Shown here in pieces: positions 22,247-30,421 of a DNA stretch of 45,378 nucleotides. Location of the stretch: positions 1 to 45,378 of the IMG/VR virus record IMGVR_UViG_3300027573_000053, one strand, 5' to 3'. The translations under genes and the position numbers were made by a program. The notes below the pieces were generated by a model. The model saw only the letters and a program-made list of their open reading frames with translations, was not told where the DNA came from and made no database searches. Position 1 is the stretch's first letter. Every line of letters begins with the position of its first letter. This DNA comes from a virus.

Positions 22247-22320
22247 CTCACCGTAGCCTAATTGGAAAAGGCAAGAGGTTTAAGCCCTCTCAATTGCAGG
22301 TTCGAATCCTGCCGGTGAGA
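22247..22320 (+). tRNA. tRNA with UAA anticodon (reads UUA, nominal Leu), short variable loop
   Basis: Acceptor CTCACCG/CGGTGAG (7 bp), D stem GCCT/AGGC with GG in the loop, anticodon stem AGAGG/CCTCT with loop TTTAAGC (anticodon TAA at 22281-22283), variable loop CAATT (5 nt), T stem GCAGG/CCTGC with loop TTCGAAT, discriminator A. All stems are perfect. CCA is not encoded. Normal leucine tRNAs are class II with a long variable arm, so amino-acid identity is uncertain. UUA is common in this AT-rich phage, so it may supplement decoding. Confidence 0.9.
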
Positions 22321-22336
22321 TTAACCGGGAGAATCA

Positions 22337-22756
22337 GTGAATCAGCAACAGTATAAATACCGTAGAAGTAAAGGACTTTGTACTAAATGTGAAGCTTATG
22401 CTGGTCGTTACTCACTTTGTATTCCGTGCAAAGCTAAGTTTATTGAAACTCGTAAACAACGAAGAAATGCTTATTACCGTAAACTTAAAGAAAAAGGAGT
22501 TTGTCCTGGGTGTCAAGGGCCACGAGATTCTAATAAGATTTATTGTACTGAGTGTTTGGTAGATCAATGTCGGCAATTAAAAGAACTAAGAAATCGTCGT
22601 AGAAAAGAAGGACTTTGTGTGCGATGTAAAAGAGATAGTCCTAATGAGCATCTTTGTAAGTATTGTTGGGCAATCGAATCAATGCGACTCAAAAAGGTTA
22701 GACGTAAAAAGGCTAATGAAAACCTTTGCATTGATCGAGAGCAGCAACAACCCTAA
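22337..22756 (+). CDS. Triple zinc-finger (CxxC) protein
   Basis: 139 aa from GTG 22337 behind GGGAG. Three similar units: GLCTKC...CIPC, GVCPGC...CTEC and GLCVRC...CKYC, each with two CxxC pairs, separated by Arg/Lys-rich helices. Basic throughout. It resembles zinc-binding parts of phage HNH nucleases but lacks an HNH core, so it is probably an RNA/DNA-binding protein. The end overlaps the lysozyme-like gene by 41 nt. Confidence 0.7.
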   Translation: MNQQQYKYRRSKGLCTKCEAYAGRYSLCIPCKAKFIETRKQRRNAYYRKLKEKGVCPGCQGPRDSNKIYCTECLVDQCRQLKELRNRRRKEGLCVRCKRDSPNEHLCKYCWAIESMRLKKVRRKKANENLCIDREQQQP

Positions 22757-23018
22757 TGCAATAGGTGATGGAGGAAAGGCTTATGGCCTTTATCAGTTTC
22801 ACTTAGCCCGCTGGTTAGAATGTGGAGGGACAAAAGAGAATTGGCGAAGGGCCACCCGAACTGAGCAAGATAAAATCATGAGGACAGCCCTAACCCGTTA
22901 CCTTGCCCGTACTTCTGACCTCACAAAGATTGCCAATTACCATAACATGGGCAATCCTTCGAGTAAAGTAACCCTGTATACTAGGAAATTTAGGAGAATC
23001 TATAATGAAAAGGACTAA
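22716..23018 (+). CDS. Lysozyme/transglycosylase-like enzyme (SLT fold)
   Basis: 100 aa from ATG 22716, chosen for its AAAAGG site; further in-frame upstream codons lie in the zinc-finger gene. MKTFALIESSNNPNAIGDGGKAYGLYQF carries the lytic-transglycosylase signature: catalytic Glu8, the ESSNNPNA turn, and GxxYGLxQ. It would cut peptidoglycan. Placement in the early block, far from the membrane-protein cluster, is unusual for an endolysin; a virion or entry role is possible. Confidence 0.75.
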   Translation: MKTFALIESSNNPNAIGDGGKAYGLYQFHLARWLECGGTKENWRRATRTEQDKIMRTALTRYLARTSDLTKIANYHNMGNPSSKVTLYTRKFRRIYNEKD

Positions 23019-23020
23019 AA

Positions 23021-23443
23021 ATGTCGAGTAAACTAAACACTGTTCAGAAGTTTTGTCCTAAAGTAACGTCAGTGATCGACGCTAAGCGATCATTGATAAT
23101 TGATGTTATTCACAAAGATGCTCTTTCTAGTGCAAGAAAGAAGCATGGTGAATGTGCAATGGCTGAAGCTTGTAAACGAAAGTATAAATTAGATGGAGTA
23201 GTGATTGCCCGCTCAACAGCTTACTTGATTAAAGGCAATGTGGCAACACGTTATCGAGTTCCGCCAAGTGTATCGAGGGAAATCACTAGCTTTGATAGAG
23301 GTGGCGGATTCGAGATAGGAACATACAAACTAACAAAGATTCGTGCTATTAAAATTAGAAAAAAACTACCATCTAAGACGGTGAAACCATCTCCAAGTAA
23401 GTTTAAGCATATCACCACAAATATTCGATCAACGCTCAACTAA
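23021..23443 (+). CDS. Conserved-type phage protein, function unknown
   Basis: 140 aa. Contains the pattern 'FCPKVTSVIDA...ECAMAEACKRKYKLDGVVI...KGNVATRYRVP...REITSFDRG', familiar (from memory) from hypothetical proteins of phages and planctomycete-like bacteria. Basic C-terminal tail. Three cysteines in the N-terminal half. Two bases after the lysozyme-like gene. Confidence 0.6.
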   Translation: MSSKLNTVQKFCPKVTSVIDAKRSLIIDVIHKDALSSARKKHGECAMAEACKRKYKLDGVVIARSTAYLIKGNVATRYRVPPSVSREITSFDRGGGFEIGTYKLTKIRAIKIRKKLPSKTVKPSPSKFKHITTNIRSTLN

Positions 23444-23463
23444 TAAGAATTAAGGAAAGCCAG

Positions 23464-23670
23464 ATGAAATCCAAGGCAATGCCGGAAACTAAGCGAGCAA
23501 AACTCCAAGCTGAACTCGCTGGCGAACATCTCCGTGAAAAGTTAATTGAATTCATTAACAGTAGAAAGTTCACCGATCTACCGGAAGTTTACTTAAAGTT
23601 CTTTCCTGAAAACATACACATAAGGACGATAAAAGAATGGCAAGGGCAAAGCCAACTATTACAGACTTAA
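23464..23670 (+). CDS. Small helical protein
   Basis: 68 aa, ATG 23464 behind AAGGAAAG. Charged helical protein, acidic-basic mixture, no recognised domain. Its end overlaps the next gene by 34 nt. The next small gene has a similar size and composition, so they may act as a pair. Confidence 0.5.
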   Translation: MKSKAMPETKRAKLQAELAGEHLREKLIEFINSRKFTDLPEVYLKFFPENIHIRTIKEWQGQSQLLQT

Positions 23671-23843
23671 AGATCGAATTACTTTTCTTTCTTCAATCTG
23701 CCGGAATTAAAGAAACTCTTGAAGTATATGATACAATAGCTTTTAGCCATCCTGAACTAAAGTATTCTGCTTGGGCTGATGAAGAATTGCAAAAAATAGA
23801 GGACGAGATAGATTGTGGTCCTGAACCTTGGGAGAAGCTTTGA
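23637..23843 (+). CDS. Small helical protein
   Basis: 68 aa, ATG 23637. Helical with acidic C-terminal half. Overlaps both neighbours (34 nt, and TTGA at the end). Function unknown. Confidence 0.5.
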   Translation: MARAKPTITDLKIELLFFLQSAGIKETLEVYDTIAFSHPELKYSAWADEELQKIEDEIDCGPEPWEKL

Positions 23844-24142
23844 GTCAACGAATAATCGGAATCCCGCACAAATTACTCCAAATAACTAAGGGTTTGAGCC
23901 CTAAATTACGCCGAATAAAGATAGATATGCAAGTCGAAGAAGCCGAAATGGTAAAAGCTTCTGATTTCCAACGCTATATTAAAGAGATAGAACCAGAAGA
24001 ACGCATCTGGTTCTTAAAAGGTTATGTAGCCCGCGAATTAGAAACCAAACAGTTAATAGAAAAAGTTGAGGAGTTAAGGGCAAAGTTAGAGAAAAAACTT
24101 AAGGAATTAAATGAACCGAATCTATGCCAAGGTGGGCAGTAA
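23840..24142 (+). CDS. Coiled-coil protein
   Basis: 100 aa from TTG 23840, whose TTGA overlaps the previous stop and which has GGGAG upstream; a longer frame from TTG 23828 is possible. The last third is a regular coiled coil (LIEKVEELRAKLEKKLKEL). Function unknown; 32-nt overlap with the helicase gene. Confidence 0.5.
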   Translation: MSQRIIGIPHKLLQITKGLSPKLRRIKIDMQVEEAEMVKASDFQRYIKEIEPEERIWFLKGYVARELETKQLIEKVEELRAKLEKKLKELNEPNLCQGGQ

Positions 24143-25724
24143 TCTAATACCGATCCATCTATCTTATCCATCAGATAAAACAATTACCTTAAAATTTAAG
24201 TACCATCCAAAGCTGATTGAGGAAGTCAAAGCAATGGAGTCTGCTAGTTGGGATGCCGACCTAAAGCAATGGAGTGTCAGCAATTCTCTCCGAAATCTTT
24301 ATGTCCTTGACCAATTAGAACGCCATTACGATGCTAGATATGATAGTCCTCTTGAAATGACATTTGAAGATGGGCAGTTGAAAGCACATCAAGTTGAGGG
24401 CGTCAATCATGTCCTTCAACGACAACGAGTAATTCTTGCTTTCCGTATGGGCCTAGGTAAGACACTCCTCGCTCTTAAAGTAATTGAGCGAGTACGCGGA
24501 AAGCATTTGATCGTTTGTCCTAAAAATGTAAAGAATGTTTGGAGGGACGAAATAAAGAAGTGGAAAGTAAGAGTACTAGAAGAAGGGCAAACAGTTAGAC
24601 CTGGACGAGGCAACGCTTCCGAGTCTATTGCCGAAGTAAAGATTATCTCTTACGAGTACCTTCAACAAGCTAGTCTCCTCGACCCTTTCCCTTATGACCA
24701 TGTTTGGTTCGATGAGGGTCATCGATTAAAGAACTCTGAAACTCAGCGATTTAAAGGGGCATACTTAGTCGCTGAGAAGCTCAAGTTAAAGTCGAATCAC
24801 TCTATTATTGCAATCCTTACGGGAACTCCCAGCCCAAGAGACCCAACTGATTGGTGGGCACTCGCAGAGATTTGCCAGCCCGGTTTCCTCAGAGAGTCCA
24901 CCAAAAAGAAATTCGAGTACCGATTGGCCGAACATGAAACAATGACAGGCAGAGGCGGAGTAGAATTCCAAAAGGTATCGAGTTGGAAAGAAGAAGAATT
25001 ACTTCTTCTTCCCTCTCGCCTTAAGGGCATGGTACTTTTCAAGGACAAAAAGGATTGTCTTGACCTTCCGCCTAAAACCTATCAACAAATCCAACTAGAT
25101 TTCGATCAAACAATAATCAAACAGCTTAAGAGTATGATTGAAATAATGAATCCTGGGAGTTCAGGATTTAATGCTCTCCGTCAACTCAGTGACGGTTTTA
25201 ATTACTCTCTCAATCAAGACTTCGAGTGCCCTAAGTATGAAGCACTCTTGGACTTGATTGAAGAGAGAGATAGGATTGTAATTTATGCAGGATTTCAGAG
25301 AACTGTGGATAAAATCACTGACTGCATCCTTACTGATAAAGAATGGGGAGTAATTCAATTAGATGGCAGAGGATTAAAAACATGGAATATTCCTCCACAG
25401 GATTGGCAAGAATGGTTTAATACTAAGAAAGACCAACGAATTGCCTTTGTCGGTCATCCGCAGAGCGGAGGAATTGGCCTCAACTTGCAGGCAAGTGATT
25501 CAATTATTTTCGTCTCAAATTCCTCCAACCCAGTAGACCGACCTCAAGCAGAAGATCGAATCCACCGATTAGGGATGGGAGCATCGGCTCTTATCACTGA
25601 TCTTTTCTGGTTGCCCATAGACAAGTACTGTTGGCAGTTAATTCAGAATAGTAGAAACTTAGAGTCCGTATCGTTAGGTGAAATAAAGGAATGGATCAAT
25701 CAGGAGTTAGATCAATGGAAATAG
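24111..25724 (+). CDS. SNF2-family helicase/translocase
   Basis: 537 aa. An N-terminal HARP-like lead (residues 1-85) is followed by the Q-like/Walker region with RMGLGKT (112-118), DEGHRLKN (201-208, DExH class) and TGTP (237-240). The C-terminal RecA-like lobe has QAEDRIHRLGM (about 489), motif VI. ATP-driven movement on DNA in replication or recombination. Situated directly before polymerase and nuclease genes. Confidence 0.88.
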   Translation: MNRIYAKVGSNLIPIHLSYPSDKTITLKFKYHPKLIEEVKAMESASWDADLKQWSVSNSLRNLYVLDQLERHYDARYDSPLEMTFEDGQLKAHQVEGVNHVLQRQRVILAFRMGLGKTLLALKVIERVRGKHLIVCPKNVKNVWRDEIKKWKVRVLEEGQTVRPGRGNASESIAEVKIISYEYLQQASLLDPFPYDHVWFDEGHRLKNSETQRFKGAYLVAEKLKLKSNHSIIAILTGTPSPRDPTDWWALAEICQPGFLRESTKKKFEYRLAEHETMTGRGGVEFQKVSSWKEEELLLLPSRLKGMVLFKDKKDCLDLPPKTYQQIQLDFDQTIIKQLKSMIEIMNPGSSGFNALRQLSDGFNYSLNQDFECPKYEALLDLIEERDRIVIYAGFQRTVDKITDCILTDKEWGVIQLDGRGLKTWNIPPQDWQEWFNTKKDQRIAFVGHPQSGGIGLNLQASDSIIFVSNSSNPVDRPQAEDRIHRLGMGASALITDLFWLPIDKYCWQLIQNSRNLESVSLGEIKEWINQELDQWK

Positions 25725-25855
25725 GGTTTTGGTTTATCTTTACATTAGTTGTTACTATTTTATGGAATATAACTCAAGAAATTCGTATTAATAAGTTAAC
25801 TTTTCGTTTTGATTGTTTTCTTAAATCTCTTGATGATGACTATAGTGACTCATGA
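25715..25855 (+). CDS. 46-aa membrane peptide
   Basis: ATG 25715 with AGGAG eight bases upstream; too short to be picked up easily. A single N-terminal hydrophobic helix (residues 4-18), then a polar tail ending in DDDYSDS. ATGA overlap with the next gene. Role unknown; membrane anchor or inhibitor. Confidence 0.55.
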   Translation: MEIGFWFIFTLVVTILWNITQEIRINKLTFRFDCFLKSLDDDYSDS

Positions 25856-26154
25856 GATTAACTAAACAACGTACCCTTAACGTTCTTTCCCGACTTGCCG
25901 AGTATGCTGGCGAAGTTACTGATCAAACCAATAAGATAATCAATCAGATTATAGAGTTGTCTGAGCAGATTAATCGACCAGACAATTTGCAAGAGTCAGA
26001 GGAAATCGAACGCTTATTCTTACACTTGTTTGATAACATTCGGCAGTTGAGTAGTAAGGCGAATCATGTTGAATATGCTTATTGGGAAGAAATGATCAGA
26101 GGACTAGTGACGAAGAAAGTAGAATTAAGCGGAGAATTAATTGGCAACAATTAA
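25852..26154 (+). CDS. Helical protein
   Basis: 100 aa, ATG 25852 overlapping the previous stop. Long helices with regular Leu/Ile (VTDQTNKIINQIIELSEQI) suggest a coiled-coil or four-helix bundle. No family recognised. Confidence 0.5.
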   Translation: MRLTKQRTLNVLSRLAEYAGEVTDQTNKIINQIIELSEQINRPDNLQESEEIERLFLHLFDNIRQLSSKANHVEYAYWEEMIRGLVTKKVELSGELIGNN

Positions 26155-26356
26155 CAATCTTAAAGATATTAGACAAACAGTTAAAGGAATTATAGCTTCT
26201 AAACACAGCGATGCTAATACTAAATCCTACCTTCTCCAAGCACTAATCGAATATGTTGGTGATAAAGATATAGCTAAAAGAATTGCTCCATTTTGTCAGA
26301 TAGTTGATGAACCAGAAGTGGATATCGAAGAAGTCCTTGAGAAAGGAAGCTCATGA
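26141..26356 (+). CDS. Small protein
   Basis: 71 aa from TTG 26141 behind GGAG. N-terminal basic/helical part and acidic C-terminus (EVDIEEVLEKGSS). Overlaps the next gene by 4 nt (ATGA). Unknown function. Confidence 0.5.
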   Translation: MATINNLKDIRQTVKGIIASKHSDANTKSYLLQALIEYVGDKDIAKRIAPFCQIVDEPEVDIEEVLEKGSS

Positions 26357-26685
26357 ACTACGAAATTTACGATACTAACGACGGACATCCTCTTCCCTTT
26401 GTATGGGCTTGGATTAAGGATATTCCTAAGCATCCTCAACGCGAAACTTCACCAGATTGGATTTATATTTCGGTAGATAATGGACGAGTTTGTTCTTTTA
26501 CCTTTGGTCCTGATCCTCTCCACACATATGTAATGGAAATGTGTCAGGTTACATCTGACACCGCACTAAAGATCGTACACTTTATCCGACGTAAGTTCGA
26601 TGTGCAAAAGTTTGAGAAGGAGGAAGCTCGTAAAATGGAATCTGAAAGGTTAAGGACCGAGAAATTAGGAGTAACGAGTGCTTGA
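26353..26685 (+). CDS. Hypothetical protein
   Basis: 110 aa. An aromatic/proline-rich beta N-terminal half (PFVWAWIKDIP, PDWIYISV) and a charged helical C-terminus. Cysteines at about 47 and 64. No family. Overlaps the next gene by 8 nt. Confidence 0.5.
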   Translation: MNYEIYDTNDGHPLPFVWAWIKDIPKHPQRETSPDWIYISVDNGRVCSFTFGPDPLHTYVMEMCQVTSDTALKIVHFIRRKFDVQKFEKEEARKMESERLRTEKLGVTSA

Positions 26686-26995
26686 ACTAGCTGAAATCGA
26701 AAAGAAAACTAAGGAACAACTCGTTATTCTCTTTTACGAATTGCAAAAGCCAGATAATCTATTCAAAGAACTAAAGGAATATATCTTACAGGCTAATAAA
26801 CTTCCGGTTATTATGGTCTATCCCGATCAATCGGAGGCATTTATTCAAGGTAAAACTGAGGACTTAGTACAGTATTCGGTCGGAGTAATTAAACAGGCGT
26901 GCATTGCAGTTGGCCTTAAACCTCACACAATATTGACCGCAGTATTAGCCGATTTAGCTGAAGAGGAAGGAGGATTAAACTTATCCGTTACCTAG
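26678..26995 (+). CDS. Hypothetical protein
   Basis: 105 aa from GTG 26678. Helical N-terminal 45 residues, then a mixed region. Ends EEEGGLNLSVT; its last 22 nt overlap the polymerase start and provide its ribosome site. No recognised domain. Confidence 0.5.
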   Translation: MLELAEIEKKTKEQLVILFYELQKPDNLFKELKEYILQANKLPVIMVYPDQSEAFIQGKTEDLVQYSVGVIKQACIAVGLKPHTILTAVLADLAEEEGGLNLSVT

Positions 26996-29190
26996 ACACA
27001 GAAACACTGGGTTACACCGGCCCTGTTATCTTAATCCAAACAGGCAAAGCCGAAGAAGACCCTGAACTTTTTGATATTTGGAACATGCCTGTCAGAGATA
27101 TTCTATTTTTAATAGAGTCAATAGTAAATGATCCATTTGGCGTGTGTATTTTCAATGCCACATTCGATTCATTCCATTTGGTTAAGTTATACAATACTCT
27201 GAGGTTACTTGGTGATAAAAATAAACGACCAGACCCCGAAGAATTCTTCCTTATGGAGAAGATTTCTTGGGAAAATGCTGTTTGTCTTAAGCCTTATCGG
27301 TGCTTTGACCCCTATTTACTCCTCAAAAAAACGGTATTTCAAGAGGTATTTAATAAGAAACCGATACTCATACGATCAGTACCGTGTCAAGCCGCCCATC
27401 CGCTAATTAAAGAACTAGAAAAGGTTAAATTACACCCGCTTTTGTTCGCTAAAGGTGGTGGGTGGAAGATTAAAGATGCAAAAGACAGGAAAACTAGTAA
27501 AGTTTCTCCTGATTTTGTTGATATTGAACTCAAATTTCACGCTAGTTTAGGTCTTAAGCCTATTATTAAGTTTCTCTTTAACATGGACGTGAAGCAGATC
27601 AATGTGCCCGATCATCTCATGCCTAAAAAGGGTGAAGAAGATGAGTGGAATCCATTTGGTTTTGATTGGCGACCATATTTAAAGGGCCATATTGAGCATT
27701 GGAGGTATAATTCATATGCTCGGCAGTATGCTGCTGACGACATTACTTATTTGGATATGCTTGTCACTTATATTCGCAATCATCCTGGGATCAATATTCA
27801 AGAAAAACAACCCACCCTAGATGACAAGACTAAAGACATTGACTCAGAATTAGCATGGGCTGTTGGTGCCGCTAGGCATCGAGGCTTTGCTATAGATAAC
27901 CATCTTACAGAGAGGATGATATATGAAACTGTCCGAGGACGAGACAAAGTTCCTACTGCACCTGCTCAATCGAGACAATACATTAGTGCAGTCATACCAG
28001 AGATGCTTCGCCCATTTTTCACAAGTACAGGTGATAAAGTTCTTGAGCGACTTGTCAGAGAAAATCCAGAAACAGAGTATGCGAACCGAGCTAAAGAAGT
28101 CATTGACGCCCGATCCGCAGAAAAGCAACTTGATATCCTCCGTAAGCTCAATGAAGTAGGCCGCTTCCATCCTGACTTTTCCATTACAGGAACATTAACT
28201 AATCGCATGTCTGGCTCTGGCGGATTTAATGCTCAGGGTATTCCTAAAGAGTCACAGTTTAGGGCACTCTTTATTTTTGCTAGTAATGAGGACTCGCTCT
28301 GCGGTGGCGATTTCGAGGGTCAAGAAGTAACGATCTTCGATGCGTTAGTGGGAGATAAGGAATTACATAAAGAATTACTGGCAAAGAAAAAGTTTCATGC
28401 TTTGCTCGCAGCAATTTACTATGAACTTTCTTATGAGGATGTTCTCAAACCAGAGAATAGAAGCAAGTATGACCGTACTAAGAACTCTGTATTTGCTTCA
28501 TTCTATGGTGCCGAAATTCCCCGTCTCGCAGAGACTCTTAATCTCTCTCATCAAGTAGTTGAAGAACGACTTAAAAAGATTTATTCTAAATATCCAGGCA
28601 TTGGAGAATATAGAAAAAGTAACTACGATCAGTTTTGTTCAATGCGACAACCAGCAGGAATAGGAACAAAGGTGGTGTGGCATGAGCCAGCGGGATTTGT
28701 TGGGTCTATATTTGGCTTTAGAAGATTTTTTACGACAGAAAATATCTTGGCCAAATTTCTGTTTGATCTTTCCAATAATCTTTCAAGAAAATTATCTACT
28801 TTTCCTCGATTTGAGGGCATTAGAGTTAGACGTAAAGCAAAAGATCAATCGGTTGTTGGGGCAACTCAATCGGCCTTGTATGGTGCAGCCTTCGGAATAC
28901 AGGCAAAGAATCTCCGAATAGCAAATAATCACCAGATACAGGCAAGCGGAGCTTATTGCACTAAATTATTACAGTGGCGTATATGGGATCAGGCACAACC
29001 TCAAGGAGTACATGAATGGCTCACTCAAGTATTTAATGTGCATGATGAAGTAATTAGTGTCACTCATCCTGAAATGTGTGAGACTGTAGAGGAAATCGTG
29101 AATGAGGTAATTACCGAGTTAAGGGAAAAAGTGCCACTGATTAGTATTAAGTGGAAAAGTGGGGTGACAAACTGGAACGAACTAAAGTAA
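26974..29190 (+). CDS. Family A DNA polymerase with 3'-5' exonuclease domain
   Basis: 738 aa. Exonuclease: DTE (Asp8, Glu10), Exo II FNATFD, Exo III YAADD. Polymerase: motif A GGDFEGQEV (Asp446), motif B RTKNSVFASFYG (Lys503), motif C HDE (690-692). No 5' nuclease domain. It replicates the genome with the adjacent primase-helicase. An in-frame TGA at 26959 and the need to include the exonuclease Asp leave only ATT 26974 (or ATC 26983) as start; (M)KLIRYLDTET is the expected N-terminus. GAGGAAGG lies upstream. Confidence 0.9.
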   Translation: MKLIRYLDTETLGYTGPVILIQTGKAEEDPELFDIWNMPVRDILFLIESIVNDPFGVCIFNATFDSFHLVKLYNTLRLLGDKNKRPDPEEFFLMEKISWENAVCLKPYRCFDPYLLLKKTVFQEVFNKKPILIRSVPCQAAHPLIKELEKVKLHPLLFAKGGGWKIKDAKDRKTSKVSPDFVDIELKFHASLGLKPIIKFLFNMDVKQINVPDHLMPKKGEEDEWNPFGFDWRPYLKGHIEHWRYNSYARQYAADDITYLDMLVTYIRNHPGINIQEKQPTLDDKTKDIDSELAWAVGAARHRGFAIDNHLTERMIYETVRGRDKVPTAPAQSRQYISAVIPEMLRPFFTSTGDKVLERLVRENPETEYANRAKEVIDARSAEKQLDILRKLNEVGRFHPDFSITGTLTNRMSGSGGFNAQGIPKESQFRALFIFASNEDSLCGGDFEGQEVTIFDALVGDKELHKELLAKKKFHALLAAIYYELSYEDVLKPENRSKYDRTKNSVFASFYGAEIPRLAETLNLSHQVVEERLKKIYSKYPGIGEYRKSNYDQFCSMRQPAGIGTKVVWHEPAGFVGSIFGFRRFFTTENILAKFLFDLSNNLSRKLSTFPRFEGIRVRRKAKDQSVVGATQSALYGAAFGIQAKNLRIANNHQIQASGAYCTKLLQWRIWDQAQPQGVHEWLTQVFNVHDEVISVTHPEMCETVEEIVNEVITELREKVPLISIKWKSGVTNWNELK

Positions 29191-29205
29191 AGGAGTAACT
29201 GAATC

Positions 29206-29322
29206 ATGGAAGATAACACAGACCCTTTTCTCGATGATGATGAGGCCGATGACTATGACAGTGAATTGACCGATGACGATTTAGATTTGGAGGATGACGA
29301 GGAAGATAAAGAAACTGAGTAA
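29206..29322 (+). CDS. 38-aa highly acidic peptide
   Basis: ATG 29206 behind AAAGGAGT. More than half the residues are Asp or Glu. Could mimic DNA or bind a positively charged protein; no evidence for either. Sits right after the polymerase. Confidence 0.5.
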   Translation: MEDNTDPFLDDDEADDYDSELTDDDLDLEDDEEDKETE

Positions 29323-29349
29323 ATTACTTTTTAAAAGAAAGGCAAGCCA

Positions 29350-29718
29350 ATGACTGAACGACGAATTCAAGTCCTTGAACGGTTCGCCGCACTGATGCGA
29401 GCTGGTCCGTTCGATATGTTAGTACTTAGTGGGGTAACTGAGGATAGCATACATTATGTATTGAATCAATTTGATGAGGATTGTCCGTGGGAAATTGATT
29501 TAATTGAGGACTTTATCAAGACTATTATCCCTCCTGCCCAAGAATTAAAGAAACTTCTTAGCTGGTGGGATGAAATGACTTGGGCAAACCTTGAACGCGA
29601 CCCTGATCCGGTTGATGAGGTTAAGCGAAAGAGAAAATTGAAGCGAGGGTTAAGGGCAATGTGGAAGCAAGCCCCGAAGATTAAGACGGAGCGGATGAGG
29701 CGAAAGGTTAAGGAATGA
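29350..29718 (+). CDS. Helical protein, basic C-terminus
   Basis: 122 aa. Acidic/helical first 80 residues and strongly basic last 30 (KRKRKLKRGLRAMWKQ, TERMRRKVKE). Suggests nucleic-acid binding. Overlaps the next gene by 4 nt. No family recognised. Confidence 0.5.
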   Translation: MTERRIQVLERFAALMRAGPFDMLVLSGVTEDSIHYVLNQFDEDCPWEIDLIEDFIKTIIPPAQELKKLLSWWDEMTWANLERDPDPVDEVKRKRKLKRGLRAMWKQAPKIKTERMRRKVKE

Positions 29719-29930
29719 ACACTCGAAAGCAATACATTGGTGATTCTGTTTACGCCCAATTCGATGGTTGGAATATTATTTTAACTACGGAAGATGGTAG
29801 AGATGTGTCTAATACAATTGTATTAGAGCCAGAGATTTATCATGCTCTACTCAAATATGTAGAGGCAATCAAAAAGTCTAATCGAGAGGAAGCATTAAGA
29901 TTGGAGAAGGAAAATCCTCTACCAAAATAA
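29715..29930 (+). CDS. Conserved-type small phage protein
   Basis: 71 aa. The pattern YIGDSVYAQFDGWNIILTT...NTIVLEPEIYHALLKYV is familiar from many phage and prophage hypothetical proteins. Beta-rich, small. Function unknown. Its last codons overlap the start of the VRR-NUC gene. Confidence 0.65.
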   Translation: MNTRKQYIGDSVYAQFDGWNIILTTEDGRDVSNTIVLEPEIYHALLKYVEAIKKSNREEALRLEKENPLPK

Positions 29931-30243
29931 ACGTGGCCCTGGCAGTGAATGGGAAATACAAGAGAGCATCCGTAAAGAATTACATAACCAAGGATGGAAA
30001 ACTATAAAGATGCACGGTAATGCCTACCAAAAAGGTTTACCAGATTTACTTTGTCTCCACAAGATTTACGGACAAAGATGGGCAGAAATTAAGAAACCGG
30101 GACAGTATCTTTCAGCAGAACAAGTCAAGACTTTCGGGGAGTTTCACTCATGCGGCATTCCCATTTATGTTTTAACTCGCGTCAATAATATTTCAATGAT
30201 ACTTAAAGAGCCAGCGAACTGGCAGAAATATATAAGGTGGTAA
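29914..30243 (+). CDS. VRR-NUC domain nuclease with apparent ATC start
   Basis: 109 aa. Conserved residues: SEWEIQ (first acidic residue), KGLPDLLCL (PD), and WAEIKK (ExK), a compact PD-(D/E)XK fold. The next in-frame ATG (30010) would remove the first conserved helix. Upstream, the frame is blocked by TAA 29896. ATC 29914, near GAGAAGG, is the only plausible start codon of the usual near-cognate set. VRR-NUC proteins cut branched DNA and may resolve replication intermediates. Confidence 0.75.
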   Translation: MLYQNKRGPGSEWEIQESIRKELHNQGWKTIKMHGNAYQKGLPDLLCLHKIYGQRWAEIKKPGQYLSAEQVKTFGEFHSCGIPIYVLTRVNNISMILKEPANWQKYIRW

Positions 30244-30244
30244 A

Positions 30245-30421
30245 GTGAGAATACTAATTGAAAGCGGTCATCTTCCAAAAGATTTTGATTATGATTTTTT
30301 AACATCTCCAATAGAAGCTTGTGTAATAACTGAACAAATTCAAAATATAATAATTGATTTTTTAAAAAGTAAACTTAAGGAGGAACAAATTGCTTCAACT
30401 CCCGCTTCTCAAATCGATTAA
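30245..30421 (+). CDS. 58-aa hypothetical protein
   Basis: GTG 30245 one base after the previous stop. Polar, Asp/Phe/Ile-rich (KDFDYDFLTSPIEACVITEQI). Overlaps the nuclease gene by 32 nt. Function unknown. Confidence 0.45.
   Translation: MRILIESGHLPKDFDYDFLTSPIEACVITEQIQNIIIDFLKSKLKEEQIASTPASQID

Noticed and set aside
30010-30243. VRR-NUC gene starting at ATG 30010
   Set aside because: It would delete the first conserved acidic helix although the frame is open and protein-like further upstream.
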